A program made the translations under genes and the position numbers. Under the pieces are notes generated by a model, which worked only from the letters and a program-made list of their open reading frames with translations, was not told the origin of the DNA and ran no database searches. Below are positions 41,676 to 49,821 of a stretch of 64,000 nucleotides of DNA, piece by piece. Position 1 is the first letter of the stretch. Every line of letters starts with the position of its first letter. This DNA is from Streptomyces sp. 1331.2 (lineage in GTDB: Bacteria; Actinomycetota; Actinomycetes; Streptomycetales; Streptomycetaceae), in contig NZ_OBMJ01000001.1 in the NCBI RefSeq assembly GCF_900199205.1, positions 6,441,001 to 6,505,000 on the forward strand, in the 5' to 3' direction.

Positions 41676-42272
41676 ATGGAGTGGATTCGTACCGTGACCC
41701 AGCAAGCTGCCCCCACCCGTCCGGCCCCGCGCGGAAAGCTCCGCCGGGTGCTGCCGTTGCTGCTCACCGCCTGGCTGGTGCTGGAGATCTGGCTGCTGGT
41801 CCAGGTCGGCTCCTGGCTGGGCGGCCTGACCGTCCTGCTGCTGCTGATCGCGGGCGCCCTGATCGGCGGGTCGCTGATCAGGCGGGCCGGGCTGAAGGCG
41901 CTGTCGGCGGCGATCGAGCAGAGCAAGAACCCGCAGTCCGCGCAGCCGCAGACCGGCACCAGCATGACCGTGCTGGCCGGCCTGTTGCTGATCGTCCCCG
42001 GCTTCCTGTCCGACCTGGTGGCCCTGACCCTGCTGTTCCCGCCCACCCGGGCGCTGTGGCGAGCGGCCGCTCGGCGGGTCGCCGACAAGGCGATGCGCGC
42101 CACCTCCACCGTCGGCGCCGACCCGTTCGCCGACGCGATGCGACTGCAGGAGCAGCTGCGCATCCACCGCCCGGACGGCAAGGTCATCCAGGGCGAGGTG
42201 GTCGAGCCGGAGGCAGGACCGCGCGGCCCGCAGGGCCCGGACACCACCTACCGCCCGCCGATCACCGGGTGA
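41676..42272 (+). CDS. FxsA family membrane protein
   Basis: The protein has 198 residues. The FxsA core (LLTAWLVLEIWLLVQVGSWL, GGLTVLLLLIAGALIGGSLI, then LAGLLLIVPGFLSDLVALTL) gives four helices with GFLSD at the membrane edge, followed by a cytoplasmic tail. E. coli FxsA affects F-plasmid exclusion of phage T7 through FtsH-like interactions; the general role is unclear. Start ATG 41676 or GTG 41694 (VTQQAAPTRPAPRG); the first is used here. 37 bases after lnt, so probably one transcript. Confidence 0.87.
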   Translation: MEWIRTVTQQAAPTRPAPRGKLRRVLPLLLTAWLVLEIWLLVQVGSWLGGLTVLLLLIAGALIGGSLIRRAGLKALSAAIEQSKNPQSAQPQTGTSMTVLAGLLLIVPGFLSDLVALTLLFPPTRALWRAAARRVADKAMRATSTVGADPFADAMRLQEQLRIHRPDGKVIQGEVVEPEAGPRGPQGPDTTYRPPITG

Positions 42273-42298
42273 CGGAGCGCACGAAAGAGACCGGACAA

Positions 42299-42336
42299 CG
42301 CGAAAGGGACCCTGGAAACCAGGGTCCCTTTTCGCG
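42299..42336. terminator. Strong bidirectional terminator between fxsA-like gene and rbpA
   Basis: CGCGAAAGGGACCCTGG and CCAGGGTCCCTTTTCGCG form a 17-bp stem with an AAA loop and one bulged T. The A3/T4 blocks give terminator character in both directions. Confidence 0.95.
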
Positions 42337-42361
42337 TCCTCCCGCCGCGGCGGGAGCGAGG

Positions 42362-42736
42362 TCAGGCGCTCTTACGGGTGTCTCGCGGGTGCACCGCGAG
42401 GTTCATCCCGCCGGAGCGGAGCACGGCCAGCCGTTCGGCCAGCACCTCCTCCAGCTCCTCGCGCGTCCGGCGCTCCATCAGCATGTCCCAATGGGTGCGC
42501 GTCGGCTTGGTCTTCTTCTCCTCCGGCTCGTCGCCGTCGAGGAGTGCTGCCTCCTGGCCACAGAAGCGGCATTCCCAGACTGCGGGGATCTCCGCCTCGA
42601 CCGAGAATGGAACCTCGAATCGGTGTCCGTTCTGACATGCGTACTCGACGGTCTGGCGGGGAGCCAGATCGATACCGCGGTCGGTCTCGTAGCTAGTGGC
42701 CCCGAGTCGCGTGCCGCGGAGAGCTCGCTCGCTCAT
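42362..42736 (-). CDS. rbpA: RNA polymerase-binding protein RbpA
   Basis: The protein has 124 residues. MSERALRGTRLGATSYETDR (sigma-binding N-tail) leads to the zinc module ACQNGHRFEVPFSVEAEIP and WECRFCG. The last part is RTHWDMLMERRTREELEEVL and the basic linker to the sigma-interacting domain. RbpA activates transcription by stabilising sigma-A/HrdB holoenzyme and open complexes. Alone on its strand; expressed from the sigma-R type promoter located 60 bases upstream and probably from others. Confidence 0.97.
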   Translation of the reverse strand: MSERALRGTRLGATSYETDRGIDLAPRQTVEYACQNGHRFEVPFSVEAEIPAVWECRFCGQEAALLDGDEPEEKKTKPTRTHWDMLMERRTREELEEVLAERLAVLRSGGMNLAVHPRDTRKSA

Positions 42737-42799
42737 GAATCGTGCCTCCCGGGCTTATGGCCCACAGGACTAGTGGTCGCTGTTCTTCGTCGTTCGGTC

Positions 42800-42825
42800 A
42801 ACGCTCGGCTTCCGACGAAGATTCC
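42800..42825 (-). promoter_or_regulatory. Sigma-R type promoter of rbpA
   Basis: On the minus strand it reads GGAAT, 18 bases, GTT, an exact match to the consensus of the thiol-stress sigma factor SigR. The GTT lies 64 bases before the rbpA ATG, leaving a leader of about 50-60 bases. In Streptomyces coelicolor rbpA is a SigR target, which agrees. Confidence 0.9.
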
Positions 42826-43021
42826 CGTCCCGGGACATGCGTCGTCTGTCGTGCCGCCCCTGTTTGTACCCACCTGCGCCCGATTTGTCACATCTGGCCG
42901 GTGATATCACCCCAGGTGTCACCTATTTCACATCTGGTGATCGTGCGGACTTTCTGTGACGAGCGTACCGGGACGGGTTCTGACGGCGTTCGGCGGCCCC
43001 GACCCGGAGCCTTCGGGCCGG

Positions 43022-44638
43022 TCAGGAGATCGGACGTGGGCGGATCATCGGTTCGTCCTTGGCCAGGTCGACCGGGCGGGCGGCCGGGGCGGGATCGGCC
43101 GGTGCGGCCGTCGGCGGGCGCTCCGGGCGGGGCGGGGTGCCGGCGGGTGCCTCGATGCGGGTGTCGCGGTGCGGCAGCAGGGCGATCACCGCGTCCCTCA
43201 GCGGGGCCGGGGCCTCGTCGTCCAGCGGGTCGACGGTGGCGGGCACCTGGAGCCGGACCGGGGCGCCGTTGCCGACCCTGGCGTAGCCGCGGCCGATCGG
43301 GGCGTGTGCGGCGGGCACGATGTCCAGCGGTGCGCCGAGCGCGGCACGGGCCTCGTCGGGGCCGGCCGGGCCGAGCACCACGCGGGCCCGGGTGGTGGCG
43401 CGGACGGTGGGGGTGATCCGGTCCCGGGCCTCGACGTCGTCGGCGATCACCACGGTGACCCGGGCGGCCCGGCCGTGCCGCAGCGGCAGTTCCAGCAGGT
43501 CCTGCGGGTCGGGGCGGCCCTCGGCCTGGGCGAGTTCGCTCAGCTCGGTCGGGTGGTCCAGCAGCAGCCACAGCGGCCGGGTGACGTCCTCGGGCGGGGC
43601 GGTACCGGCGTGCCGGGCGGCGTTGAGCGCGGTGAGCCGCCGGTCGGTCTCCTGGGCGGCCCACTCCAGTGCGGCCAGCGCGCCGTGCAGGCTGGTCTCC
43701 ACGGTGTGCACGCCGGGCCGGTTCACCAGGCAGGCGTGCTCCCCGGTCCCGGCGCCGTCGACCACCACCAGGTCGGCGTACGGGAGGACCTGCAGGGCGA
43801 TCGACCGCAGCAGGCTGGAGGTGCCGTAGCCGGTGACGCCGAGGGCCAGCAGGTGCGGTTCGGAGGAGCGCGGGCCGGTGCGCCAGACCACCGGCGGCTG
43901 CTGGACGGTCGTGCCGCCCTGGGTGACCGGGATGGTCCGGGCGGTGCCGTCCTCGTCGGTGAAGCCGAGCACGATCTCGCCGGGGGTGGCGACGAAGCGC
44001 TGGGCGACGACGTCGGTGGGCAGCGGGGCGAGCGCGGCGATCCTCAGCCGGTTGGACTCCTCGTCCCAGTCGAAGCGGTACTCCCGGGCCCGGCCGGCCT
44101 TGCCCTGGACGACCTGCTCGATCCGGGCCCGGGCGGCGGGCTCGGTGTCGGTGAAGTACGCGGGGTAGCTCAGCTCCAGCCGGGAGAGCCGGCCCTCGCC
44201 GTCGAACTCCCAGGAGCCGAAGGCGTTCTTGTAGCTGCCCTCGAAGTGGTAGAGCGGGTTGGCGTCCTCGGGGCCGCACAGGTAGGGGGTGAGCGCGGAG
44301 TAGAGGGCGGTCAGTTTGAGGTCGGCGACGTCCGGCGCGGGCGGGGCGGGCGGGGCCTTGGGGGCGCGTCCGGCCCAGGCGGTGCTGGCCATCAGGGCGA
44401 TCAGCGCGAACAGCAGTCCGTGCGGCAGCAGGTAGATGCCGACCAGCATCGCGGCGGACAGGAAGAGGGTCGGGCCGCGGCGCTCCTTCGGGGTGGCCTG
44501 CCAGCGGGCCTTGGCCCAGTCGGCGTGGTGGCGCAGGCCGCGGCCGATGACGGAGAGCGGGGCGAACATGTCGGAGGCGTGGTCCCCGGCGGTCCGGGCG
44601 ATCTCGCGGCCCTTGCTGAGGTGGCGGTGGAGCGGCAT
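43022..44638 (-). CDS. FtsK/TraB-like membrane protein with degenerate P-loop
   Basis: The protein has 538 residues. After a basic N-terminus there are two membrane helices (about 55-90: LFLSAAMLVGIYLLPHGLLF, ALIALMASTAWAG). A beta-rich middle part follows (YHFEGSYKNAFGSWEFDGEG), then a nucleotide-binding-like half with LGVTGYGTSSLLRSIALQVL in the Walker A place and LVVVDGAGTGEHACL and PLWLLLDHPTELSEL in the Walker B-like places. The lysine of GxxGxGK[S/T] is missing (GYGTSS). General build is that of conjugation or FtsK-type translocases but ATPase activity is unlikely. Followed by a 64-residue membrane gene upstream in the same direction. Confidence 0.7.
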   Translation of the reverse strand: MPLHRHLSKGREIARTAGDHASDMFAPLSVIGRGLRHHADWAKARWQATPKERRGPTLFLSAAMLVGIYLLPHGLLFALIALMASTAWAGRAPKAPPAPPAPDVADLKLTALYSALTPYLCGPEDANPLYHFEGSYKNAFGSWEFDGEGRLSRLELSYPAYFTDTEPAARARIEQVVQGKAGRAREYRFDWDEESNRLRIAALAPLPTDVVAQRFVATPGEIVLGFTDEDGTARTIPVTQGGTTVQQPPVVWRTGPRSSEPHLLALGVTGYGTSSLLRSIALQVLPYADLVVVDGAGTGEHACLVNRPGVHTVETSLHGALAALEWAAQETDRRLTALNAARHAGTAPPEDVTRPLWLLLDHPTELSELAQAEGRPDPQDLLELPLRHGRAARVTVVIADDVEARDRITPTVRATTRARVVLGPAGPDEARAALGAPLDIVPAAHAPIGRGYARVGNGAPVRLQVPATVDPLDDEAPAPLRDAVIALLPHRDTRIEAPAGTPPRPERPPTAAPADPAPAARPVDLAKDEPMIRPRPIS

Positions 44639-44759
44639 TCCTTGACTCCCCGGGCGAGTGGGACGGGTGGGAGGTGTGGGACGGGTGGGGCGGTGGGGTA
44701 CGACGGGGCCCGGGGCGGTGTGGGATCCGCGCCCGGGCCGGAACGGGGGAGAGTGGCGG

Positions 44760-44954
44760 CTAGAACCTGATGCCGCCGAGCAGGCTCGCGAGGCTGGCGC
44801 CGCCCGCGGTGATGCTCGGGGCGATCGACGAACCGGCGACGTAGAAGCCGAAGAGGGCGCAGACGATGGCGTGGGAGACCTTCAGTCCGTCCCTTCGGAA
44901 GAAGAGAAATGCGATGGTGCCGAACAGGACGATGCCGGAAATCGAGAGGATCAC
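44760..44954 (-). CDS. Small membrane protein, 64 residues
   Basis: The GTG start (VILSISGIVLFGTIAFLFFR) is chosen over a longer frame because GAGGAG lies six bases before it. One helix, then RDGLKVSHAIVCALFGFYVA (second helix), then a glycine/alanine-rich third segment SSIAPSITAGGASLASLLGG. The same build is found in small proteins that accompany TraB/FtsK-like genes of Streptomyces conjugative elements, which suggests partnership with the protein 120 bases downstream. Function unknown. Confidence 0.7.
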   Translation of the reverse strand: MILSISGIVLFGTIAFLFFRRDGLKVSHAIVCALFGFYVAGSSIAPSITAGGASLASLLGGIRF

Positions 44955-45348
44955 GATCCGCTCCTCGGGAGGGGGGACAAGCGGGGGTGTTACGGAAAGT
45001 GCATTAATCGTGACAAAAAGTAATAGATGATGGAACGGTGCAAATGGGTGGTTCTGCCGTCCGATACCGTTCCGGACACCGGATGGCGGTATGCGAACCG
45101 GCCGGGGTGGAGCCGGTCGCTGCGGGGATTCGGTGCCGCCAGGCATTCCCGGGGGGTGGGCGGGAAGTTTCCCGGGGGTCCGGGAAGTTCGCTCGGATGG
45201 CCGTGCAACCCGTGCGGCCGCGTGTCGGGGCGGCCCGGGCCGTCATCCGGATCACGGACGACGGCTGGCCCGCTCCGGCGGCGGCCGCTACCGTGCCCTG
45301 GGCGCAGCCCGTGACCGCCCGACGAACCGACCGGAAAGGCCGCCCGCC
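44955..45348. other. Control region with an AT-richer island
   Basis: About 390 bases between divergent genes. From 44990 to 45050 the base composition is clearly less GC-rich than in the rest of the window. There, on the minus strand, TTGTCA (45016-45011) with a following TAACAC-like hexamer could form a weak promoter for the 64-residue membrane gene. Nothing clear was seen for the ankyrin gene on the plus side. Confidence 0.35.
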
Positions 45349-45765
45349 ATGACCGACGCCGCCAGCCAGCAGCCCGCCGACGCCCCCGACGCCGAGGTGA
45401 TCGCCCTGGCCGGGAAGCTCTTCGACGCCGCCCGGGCCGGGGAGACCGACACCCTGACCGCCTACCTGGAGGCCGGGGCCCCGGCCGACCTCACCAACGA
45501 CCGCGGCGACACCCTCGTGATGCTCGCCGCGTACCACGGCCACGCCGCCACCGTCGAGGTGCTGCTCCGGCACGGTGCCGACCCGAACCTCGCCAACGAC
45601 CGCGGCCAGACCCCGCTGGCCGGCGCCGTCTTCAAGGGCGCCGAGGACGTGCTCACCGCCCTGCTGGCCGGCGGCGCCGACCCGCACGCCGGCGTCCCGA
45701 GCGCCGTCGACACCGCCCGGATGTTCGGCAAGGAGGAGCTGGTCGCCCGGTTCGAGGCCCGCTGA
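45349..45765 (+). CDS. Ankyrin repeat protein
   Basis: The protein has 138 residues with three to four ankyrin repeats (AYLEAGAPADLTNDRGDTLV, YHGHAATVEVLLRHGADPNL, RGQTPLAGAVFKGAEDVLTA, LLAGGADPHAG). The helix-turn-helix-loop pattern TPL-AA and GADPN is clear. Soluble protein-binding module with no catalytic domain; partner unknown. 24 bases before an acetyltransferase on the same strand, so likely co-transcribed. Confidence 0.92.
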   Translation: MTDAASQQPADAPDAEVIALAGKLFDAARAGETDTLTAYLEAGAPADLTNDRGDTLVMLAAYHGHAATVEVLLRHGADPNLANDRGQTPLAGAVFKGAEDVLTALLAGGADPHAGVPSAVDTARMFGKEELVARFEAR

Positions 45766-45789
45766 GCCGGGACCGTAGGCTCTTCGACC

Positions 45790-46341
45790 ATGGACACCAG
45801 TGCGACCAAGGACACCGGCACCGTCGAGTTCCGCATCACCGGCTACGCCCACCCCGACGCCCAGGCCCTGTCGGCGGAGGTGCAGCAGGAGTACGTCCGG
45901 CGCTACGGCGACCCCGACTTCACCGAGATGAGCCCCGAGGACTTCGAGGCGCCGGCCGGACTCTTCCTGATCGCCTACCTGGACGGCCGTCCGGTCGCCT
46001 GCGGCGGCTGGCGGGCCAAGCAGGGCGGCCCGGACGGGCTGCGCGACGGCGACGCCGAGCTGAAGCGGATGTTCGTGGTCCCCGGGGCCCGCGGCCGCGG
46101 TCTGGCCCGGGCCGTGCTGCGCCACCTGGAGCGGACGGCCGTCGAGGCCGGCCGCACCCGGTTCGTCCTGGAGACCGGCACCGAGCAGCCCGAGGCCATC
46201 GCGCTGTACAAGTCCGAGGGCTACGTCGCGATCCGGAAGTTCGGGTTCTACAAGGACCACCCGCTGAGCGTCTGCCTCGGCAAGGAGCTCGGCGAGGAGT
46301 CTGCCGAGGAGCCCGCCGAGGAGCCCGTCGCGGCGGTCTGA
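45790..46341 (+). CDS. GNAT family N-acetyltransferase
   Basis: The protein has 183 residues. LFLIAYLDGRPVACGGWRAK, AELKRMFVVPGARGRGLARA (acetyl-CoA binding Q/RxxGxG/A loop), and ALYKSEGYVAI are the GNAT motifs A and B. The C-terminus is Glu-rich. Target amine unknown. Follows the ankyrin gene closely and precedes a serine hydrolase by 58 bases, so the three or four genes could be one transcript. Confidence 0.9.
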   Translation: MDTSATKDTGTVEFRITGYAHPDAQALSAEVQQEYVRRYGDPDFTEMSPEDFEAPAGLFLIAYLDGRPVACGGWRAKQGGPDGLRDGDAELKRMFVVPGARGRGLARAVLRHLERTAVEAGRTRFVLETGTEQPEAIALYKSEGYVAIRKFGFYKDHPLSVCLGKELGEESAEEPAEEPVAAV

Positions 46342-46399
46342 GCGGCCGCCGCCCCGGGTAGGTTCCGGTCGCCCTGACGACCGGTCCTTGGGAGAACGG

Positions 46400-47473
46400 A
46401 TGAGCCACCGAGCACCCGGAGCCGACCGGCTCCCCGCCCTGGCCGCGCCGGGCGGGGAGCTGGACCGGCTGCTCCGCGAGGGCGTCCGCGCCGTCGGGGC
46501 CGGCGCCGTCTGGGCGGTCGGCGACGCCGGGGGCACGCTCGGCGGCGGCAGCCACGGCCGGCTCGGCCTGGGGCCGTACGCGGAGCTCGAACCCGGGCCG
46601 GACACGCTGTACGACCTGGCGAGCCTCACCAAGATCGTCGCGCTCTGGCCCTGCGCCGGGGTGCTCCGGCAGTCCGGACGGCTGCCGCTGGACGAACCGC
46701 TCGGGCGGTGGTGGCCGCCGGCCGCCGGGCACCCCGTCGGCGCGGTGACCGCCCGCGGGCTGCTCGCCCACACCGCCGGGATGCTCCCGTACACCCGCTT
46801 CGAGTCGCTGTACGGCCCCGACCCCGCCGCGATCCGGGCCGGGGTGATCGCCGCCCCGGTGGCCCGCGCGCCCGGCACGTCCGTGGAGTACACCGACCGG
46901 GCCGCCGTGCTGCTCGGCTACCTGGTCGAGGACCTGGGCGGCGCGCCGCTGGACGTCCTCGCCGAGCGCTGGGCCTGGCACCCGCTGGGCATGGCCGACA
47001 CCCGGTACGGGCCGCTCGGCGCCGCGCTCACCGCCCGTACCGCGCCCACCGAGTACGAGGCGCGGGCCGGCGGCCACCTGCGCGGAGTCGTCCACGACCC
47101 CTCCGCCCGGCTGCTCGGCGGCGTCTCCGGCAACGCCGGGGCCTTCTCCACCGCCCGCGACCTCGCCCGCTTCCTCACCGCGCTGCTCGCCCCGCCGCCC
47201 GGCCTGCTCTGGGGGGAGCCGTGGATCCGCGAGTCGCTGCGCGAGCAGACCGGCGGACTGCGGCCCGCCCGCGGCCTGTCCTGGCTGTACGCCCCCGGCA
47301 CCGAGCCCGCCGACGGCACCTTCGTTCACTACGGCTTCACCGGCACCGGCTTCTGGGTCTCCCCGCGACTCGGCCGCTGGGCACTGCTGCTCACCAACAA
47401 GGTGCACTACGACCGCCTCACCCAGCCGCTCACCGATCTGCGCAACGCCTTCCGGAGGGCGGTCTTCGGGTAG
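46400..47473 (+). CDS. Serine hydrolase, beta-lactamase-like
   Basis: The protein has 357 residues. The catalytic set is LASLTKIVAL (SxxK), YTDRAAVLLGY (YxN replaced by Y-T-D) and HYGFTGTGFW in the third position. The second motif departs from YSN and the third has HYGF in place of HxG. Still the fold pattern (LLAHTAGM, HPLGMADTRYGP) is that of the class C beta-lactamase/EstB family. No signal peptide. ATG with GGGAGAACGG in front. Confidence 0.87.
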   Translation: MSHRAPGADRLPALAAPGGELDRLLREGVRAVGAGAVWAVGDAGGTLGGGSHGRLGLGPYAELEPGPDTLYDLASLTKIVALWPCAGVLRQSGRLPLDEPLGRWWPPAAGHPVGAVTARGLLAHTAGMLPYTRFESLYGPDPAAIRAGVIAAPVARAPGTSVEYTDRAAVLLGYLVEDLGGAPLDVLAERWAWHPLGMADTRYGPLGAALTARTAPTEYEARAGGHLRGVVHDPSARLLGGVSGNAGAFSTARDLARFLTALLAPPPGLLWGEPWIRESLREQTGGLRPARGLSWLYAPGTEPADGTFVHYGFTGTGFWVSPRLGRWALLLTNKVHYDRLTQPLTDLRNAFRRAVFG

Positions 47474-47576
47474 ACCTCCACGGCACTCGTTCGGGTGATG
47501 GAGTACGAACCACCGTTTGCGGAGCGGCGATCGCGGCAGAGTGAGCACGAGAACGGCACCCGGCGGAGGAGGCGCG

Positions 47577-48077
47577 ATGACGGAAACCTGGACACTCACC
47601 GAGGAGGACTGGCTGGCCCGGCTGGTGCGCGCCTACGTCGGCTGCAGCGTGCTGCTCACCGACGGGGCGGGCAAGGTCCTGCTGCTGAAGGCCAGTTACC
47701 GCGACCAGTGGCAGTTCCCCGGCGGCGGGATGGACCCGGGGGAGGGGCCCGCCGAGTGCGCGGCGCGGGAGCTGCGCGAGGAGACCGGGCTGGTCGTCGG
47801 CGCGCTCCGGCTGCTCGTGGTGGAGTGGCGCGACGCTATCCCCGACCAGGGTCAACACGCCCACCCCGCCGTGCAGTTCATGTTCGACGGCGGGACGGCC
47901 GAGACGGGCGTGGCGGTCCGTCTCCAGGCCGAGGAGATCGCCGACCACGGCTGGTTCACCCCGGCGCAGGCCGCCGCCGTGCTGCACCCGTGCGCGGCGC
48001 GCCGGCTCACCGGGGCCCTGGAGGCCCGGCGGACCGGCGCCGCCGCCCTGCTGCACTCGGCGGGGTACGTGGGCTGA
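47577..48077 (+). CDS. Nudix hydrolase
   Basis: The protein has 166 residues. The Nudix box is complete: GGGMDPGEGPAECAARELRE and ETGL. N-terminal AYVGCSVLLTDGAGKVLLLK and WQFPGGG precede it. ATG with GGAGGAGG in front. It is probably a nucleoside-diphosphate or ADP-ribose-type hydrolase; substrate cannot be told. It ends 19 bases before the stop of the VKOR gene, which comes from the other strand. Confidence 0.9.
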   Translation: MTETWTLTEEDWLARLVRAYVGCSVLLTDGAGKVLLLKASYRDQWQFPGGGMDPGEGPAECAARELREETGLVVGALRLLVVEWRDAIPDQGQHAHPAVQFMFDGGTAETGVAVRLQAEEIADHGWFTPAQAAAVLHPCAARRLTGALEARRTGAAALLHSAGYVG

Positions 48078-48096
48078 CGACCACGGCCGAGGAGGA

Positions 48097-48747
48097 TCAG
48101 AGGAGCGTGCTCCAGTAGTACCAGAACCGGTTGAGCACCAGCAGCGCGATCACCGCCGCCCACAGCACCGGCAGCGCCCAGTGGTAGCGGGCCGCCTCCC
48201 GCACCACCACGCCCAGGCGCGGGCCCACCGCGATCACGCCCGAGCGCAGGTTGTGCAGCGTGGTGTACCAGAACAGCGCCACCACCGTCGCCCACACCAC
48301 CATGCAGTACGGGCACAGCGCGCCGATCTCGTACAGCGCCTGGCCGATCAGCCAGTGCACGAACAGCACGCCCAGCGCGGTGCCCGCGTGCAGGCCCAGC
48401 CAGAACCAGCGCCGGTACGCGGCACCGGCCAGCAGCCCCGCGCCGATCGCCGTCAGCGCGCCGAAGGCGGCCAGGCCGAGCAGCGGGTTCGGGAAGCCGA
48501 ACACCTCCGCCTGCTCGGTGCGCATCACCGAACCGCAGCTGATCACCGGGTTGATGTTGCAGCCGGGGACGTAGGAGGGGTTCTCCAGGATGCGGAGCTT
48601 GTCGAAGGTCAGGACGGCCGAGGCGGCCAGCCCGACCAGCCCGCCGAGGAACAGCAGGACGGCCAAGGCCCGGCTCGCCCCGATCGGGGCCCTGCCGGAG
48701 GCGTCGGGGGCGGGACGGGAGGGGTGCACGGTGGTAGCGGCGGACAT
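48097..48747 (-). CDS. Vitamin K epoxide reductase (VKOR) family protein
   Basis: The protein has 216 residues with about five membrane helices. Cysteine pairs: CNINPVISCGS (loop cysteines) and the active CPYC in EIGALCPYCMVVWAT. Bacterial VKOR reoxidises DsbA-like proteins and passes electrons to menaquinone. The gene directly follows a DsbA-like gene on the same strand (84 bases apart), so the two make a complete oxidative folding pair. ATG has GGAG nine bases before it. Confidence 0.94.
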   Translation of the reverse strand: MSAATTVHPSRPAPDASGRAPIGASRALAVLLFLGGLVGLAASAVLTFDKLRILENPSYVPGCNINPVISCGSVMRTEQAEVFGFPNPLLGLAAFGALTAIGAGLLAGAAYRRWFWLGLHAGTALGVLFVHWLIGQALYEIGALCPYCMVVWATVVALFWYTTLHNLRSGVIAVGPRLGVVVREAARYHWALPVLWAAVIALLVLNRFWYYWSTLL

Positions 48748-48831
48748 GGCAGCACACTCCGGTGGTGGCGGGGGGAGGGCCGGCCCGGCCGGGAGTCGGC
48801 CGGGCCGGTGGTGCCGTGCGGTGGACCGGCC

Positions 48832-49647
48832 TTACTGCAGGCCGGCGGCCTGCGTGACCTGGGCGGTGAACTGCTCCGGCGAGACGACCGCGTTGCCGGC
48901 GAACAGGGTGACCGGCTTGCCGTCCACCTTGACCGTCGGGGTGCCCGTCACCCCGCTGTCGTTGAACGCGTCCGCGACCTTCGCCGCCCACGGCGCGTAG
49001 GTCCGGTCGGTGACGGCCTTCACGAACGCGTCCGTCTTCAGCCCGGGCACCTGGCCGGCCAGGTCCAGGAGGTGGTTGACGTCGCCGAAGCCGTCCTCGC
49101 GCTCGTCGGGCTGGTTGGCGTACAGCACGTCGTGGAACTGCTTGAACTTGTCCACGCCCTCGTTCAGCGCGGCACCGGCGGCGGCCAGCGCGGTGCGCGA
49201 GCCCCTGCCGCCGAGGTTCTTGTCCAGGAAGGCCGCCAGGTGGAACTCCACCTTGATCCGGCCGTCCTCGGTGAGCTTCTTGACCGTCTCGCCGTTCGCC
49301 GCCTCGAAGTGCTTGCAGATCGGGCAGCGGAAGTCCTCGTAGACCTCCATGGTGTGCGGGGCGTCCGCCTTGCCGTAGGTGATCACCGTGCCGTTCGGGC
49401 CGGTGGCGTTGGCCGGGACGACCAGCGCGGCCGAGCTCGCGGCCGCGGAGGCCTTGTCGTCCTTGTTCGAGGCCGAGTTGACGGCGACCGCGACACCGCC
49501 CGCCAGGGCGAGCACCACGACGGCGGAGACCGTCACGACGATCCGCTGACGGCGCTTGGCGGCCTGCTGCTCGATGCGCTGCGCCTCCTGGATCCGCTCA
49601 CGGGCACTGATGCGCTTGTCCTGCTGCTTGCTGGGGGTCTGAGCCAT
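48832..49647 (-). CDS. DsbA-like thioredoxin-fold protein, membrane-anchored
   Basis: The protein has 271 residues. A basic cytoplasmic start (about 36 residues) is followed by one helix (VVTVSAVVVLALAGGVAVAV). An extracytoplasmic thioredoxin-fold domain carries CPICKHFEAANGETVKKL as active site (CPIC) and GVTGTPTVKVDGKPVTLF as cis-proline loop. It should introduce disulfide bonds in exported proteins, and VKOR next to it is the expected oxidant. ATG with AGGAG in front. Confidence 0.94.
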   Translation of the reverse strand: MAQTPSKQQDKRISARERIQEAQRIEQQAAKRRQRIVVTVSAVVVLALAGGVAVAVNSASNKDDKASAAASSAALVVPANATGPNGTVITYGKADAPHTMEVYEDFRCPICKHFEAANGETVKKLTEDGRIKVEFHLAAFLDKNLGGRGSRTALAAAGAALNEGVDKFKQFHDVLYANQPDEREDGFGDVNHLLDLAGQVPGLKTDAFVKAVTDRTYAPWAAKVADAFNDSGVTGTPTVKVDGKPVTLFAGNAVVSPEQFTAQVTQAAGLQ

Positions 49648-49821
49648 GGGAAGTCAACTCCTGTACGCGGCGCGCGGGTGCGCGCGGGAAACCGCACCGG
49701 GTGCGGCGGGGTCGGGGAACGCGGGAGTCGTGCGCACTGCCTGCGGGCGTAGGGGGGCCGGAGGAGTCCGGCCGGGTACGGGAGGGGTGATCGACGAACG
49801 CGGGCGAACCGGCGGAAGCGA

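Noticed and set aside
31711..45000. Type VII secretion system suggested by an EccA-like ATPase and an FtsK-like protein
   Set aside because: No WXG100 proteins, EccB/C/D or mycosin are present, the two genes are 10 kb apart, and the FtsK-like protein lacks the P-loop lysine.
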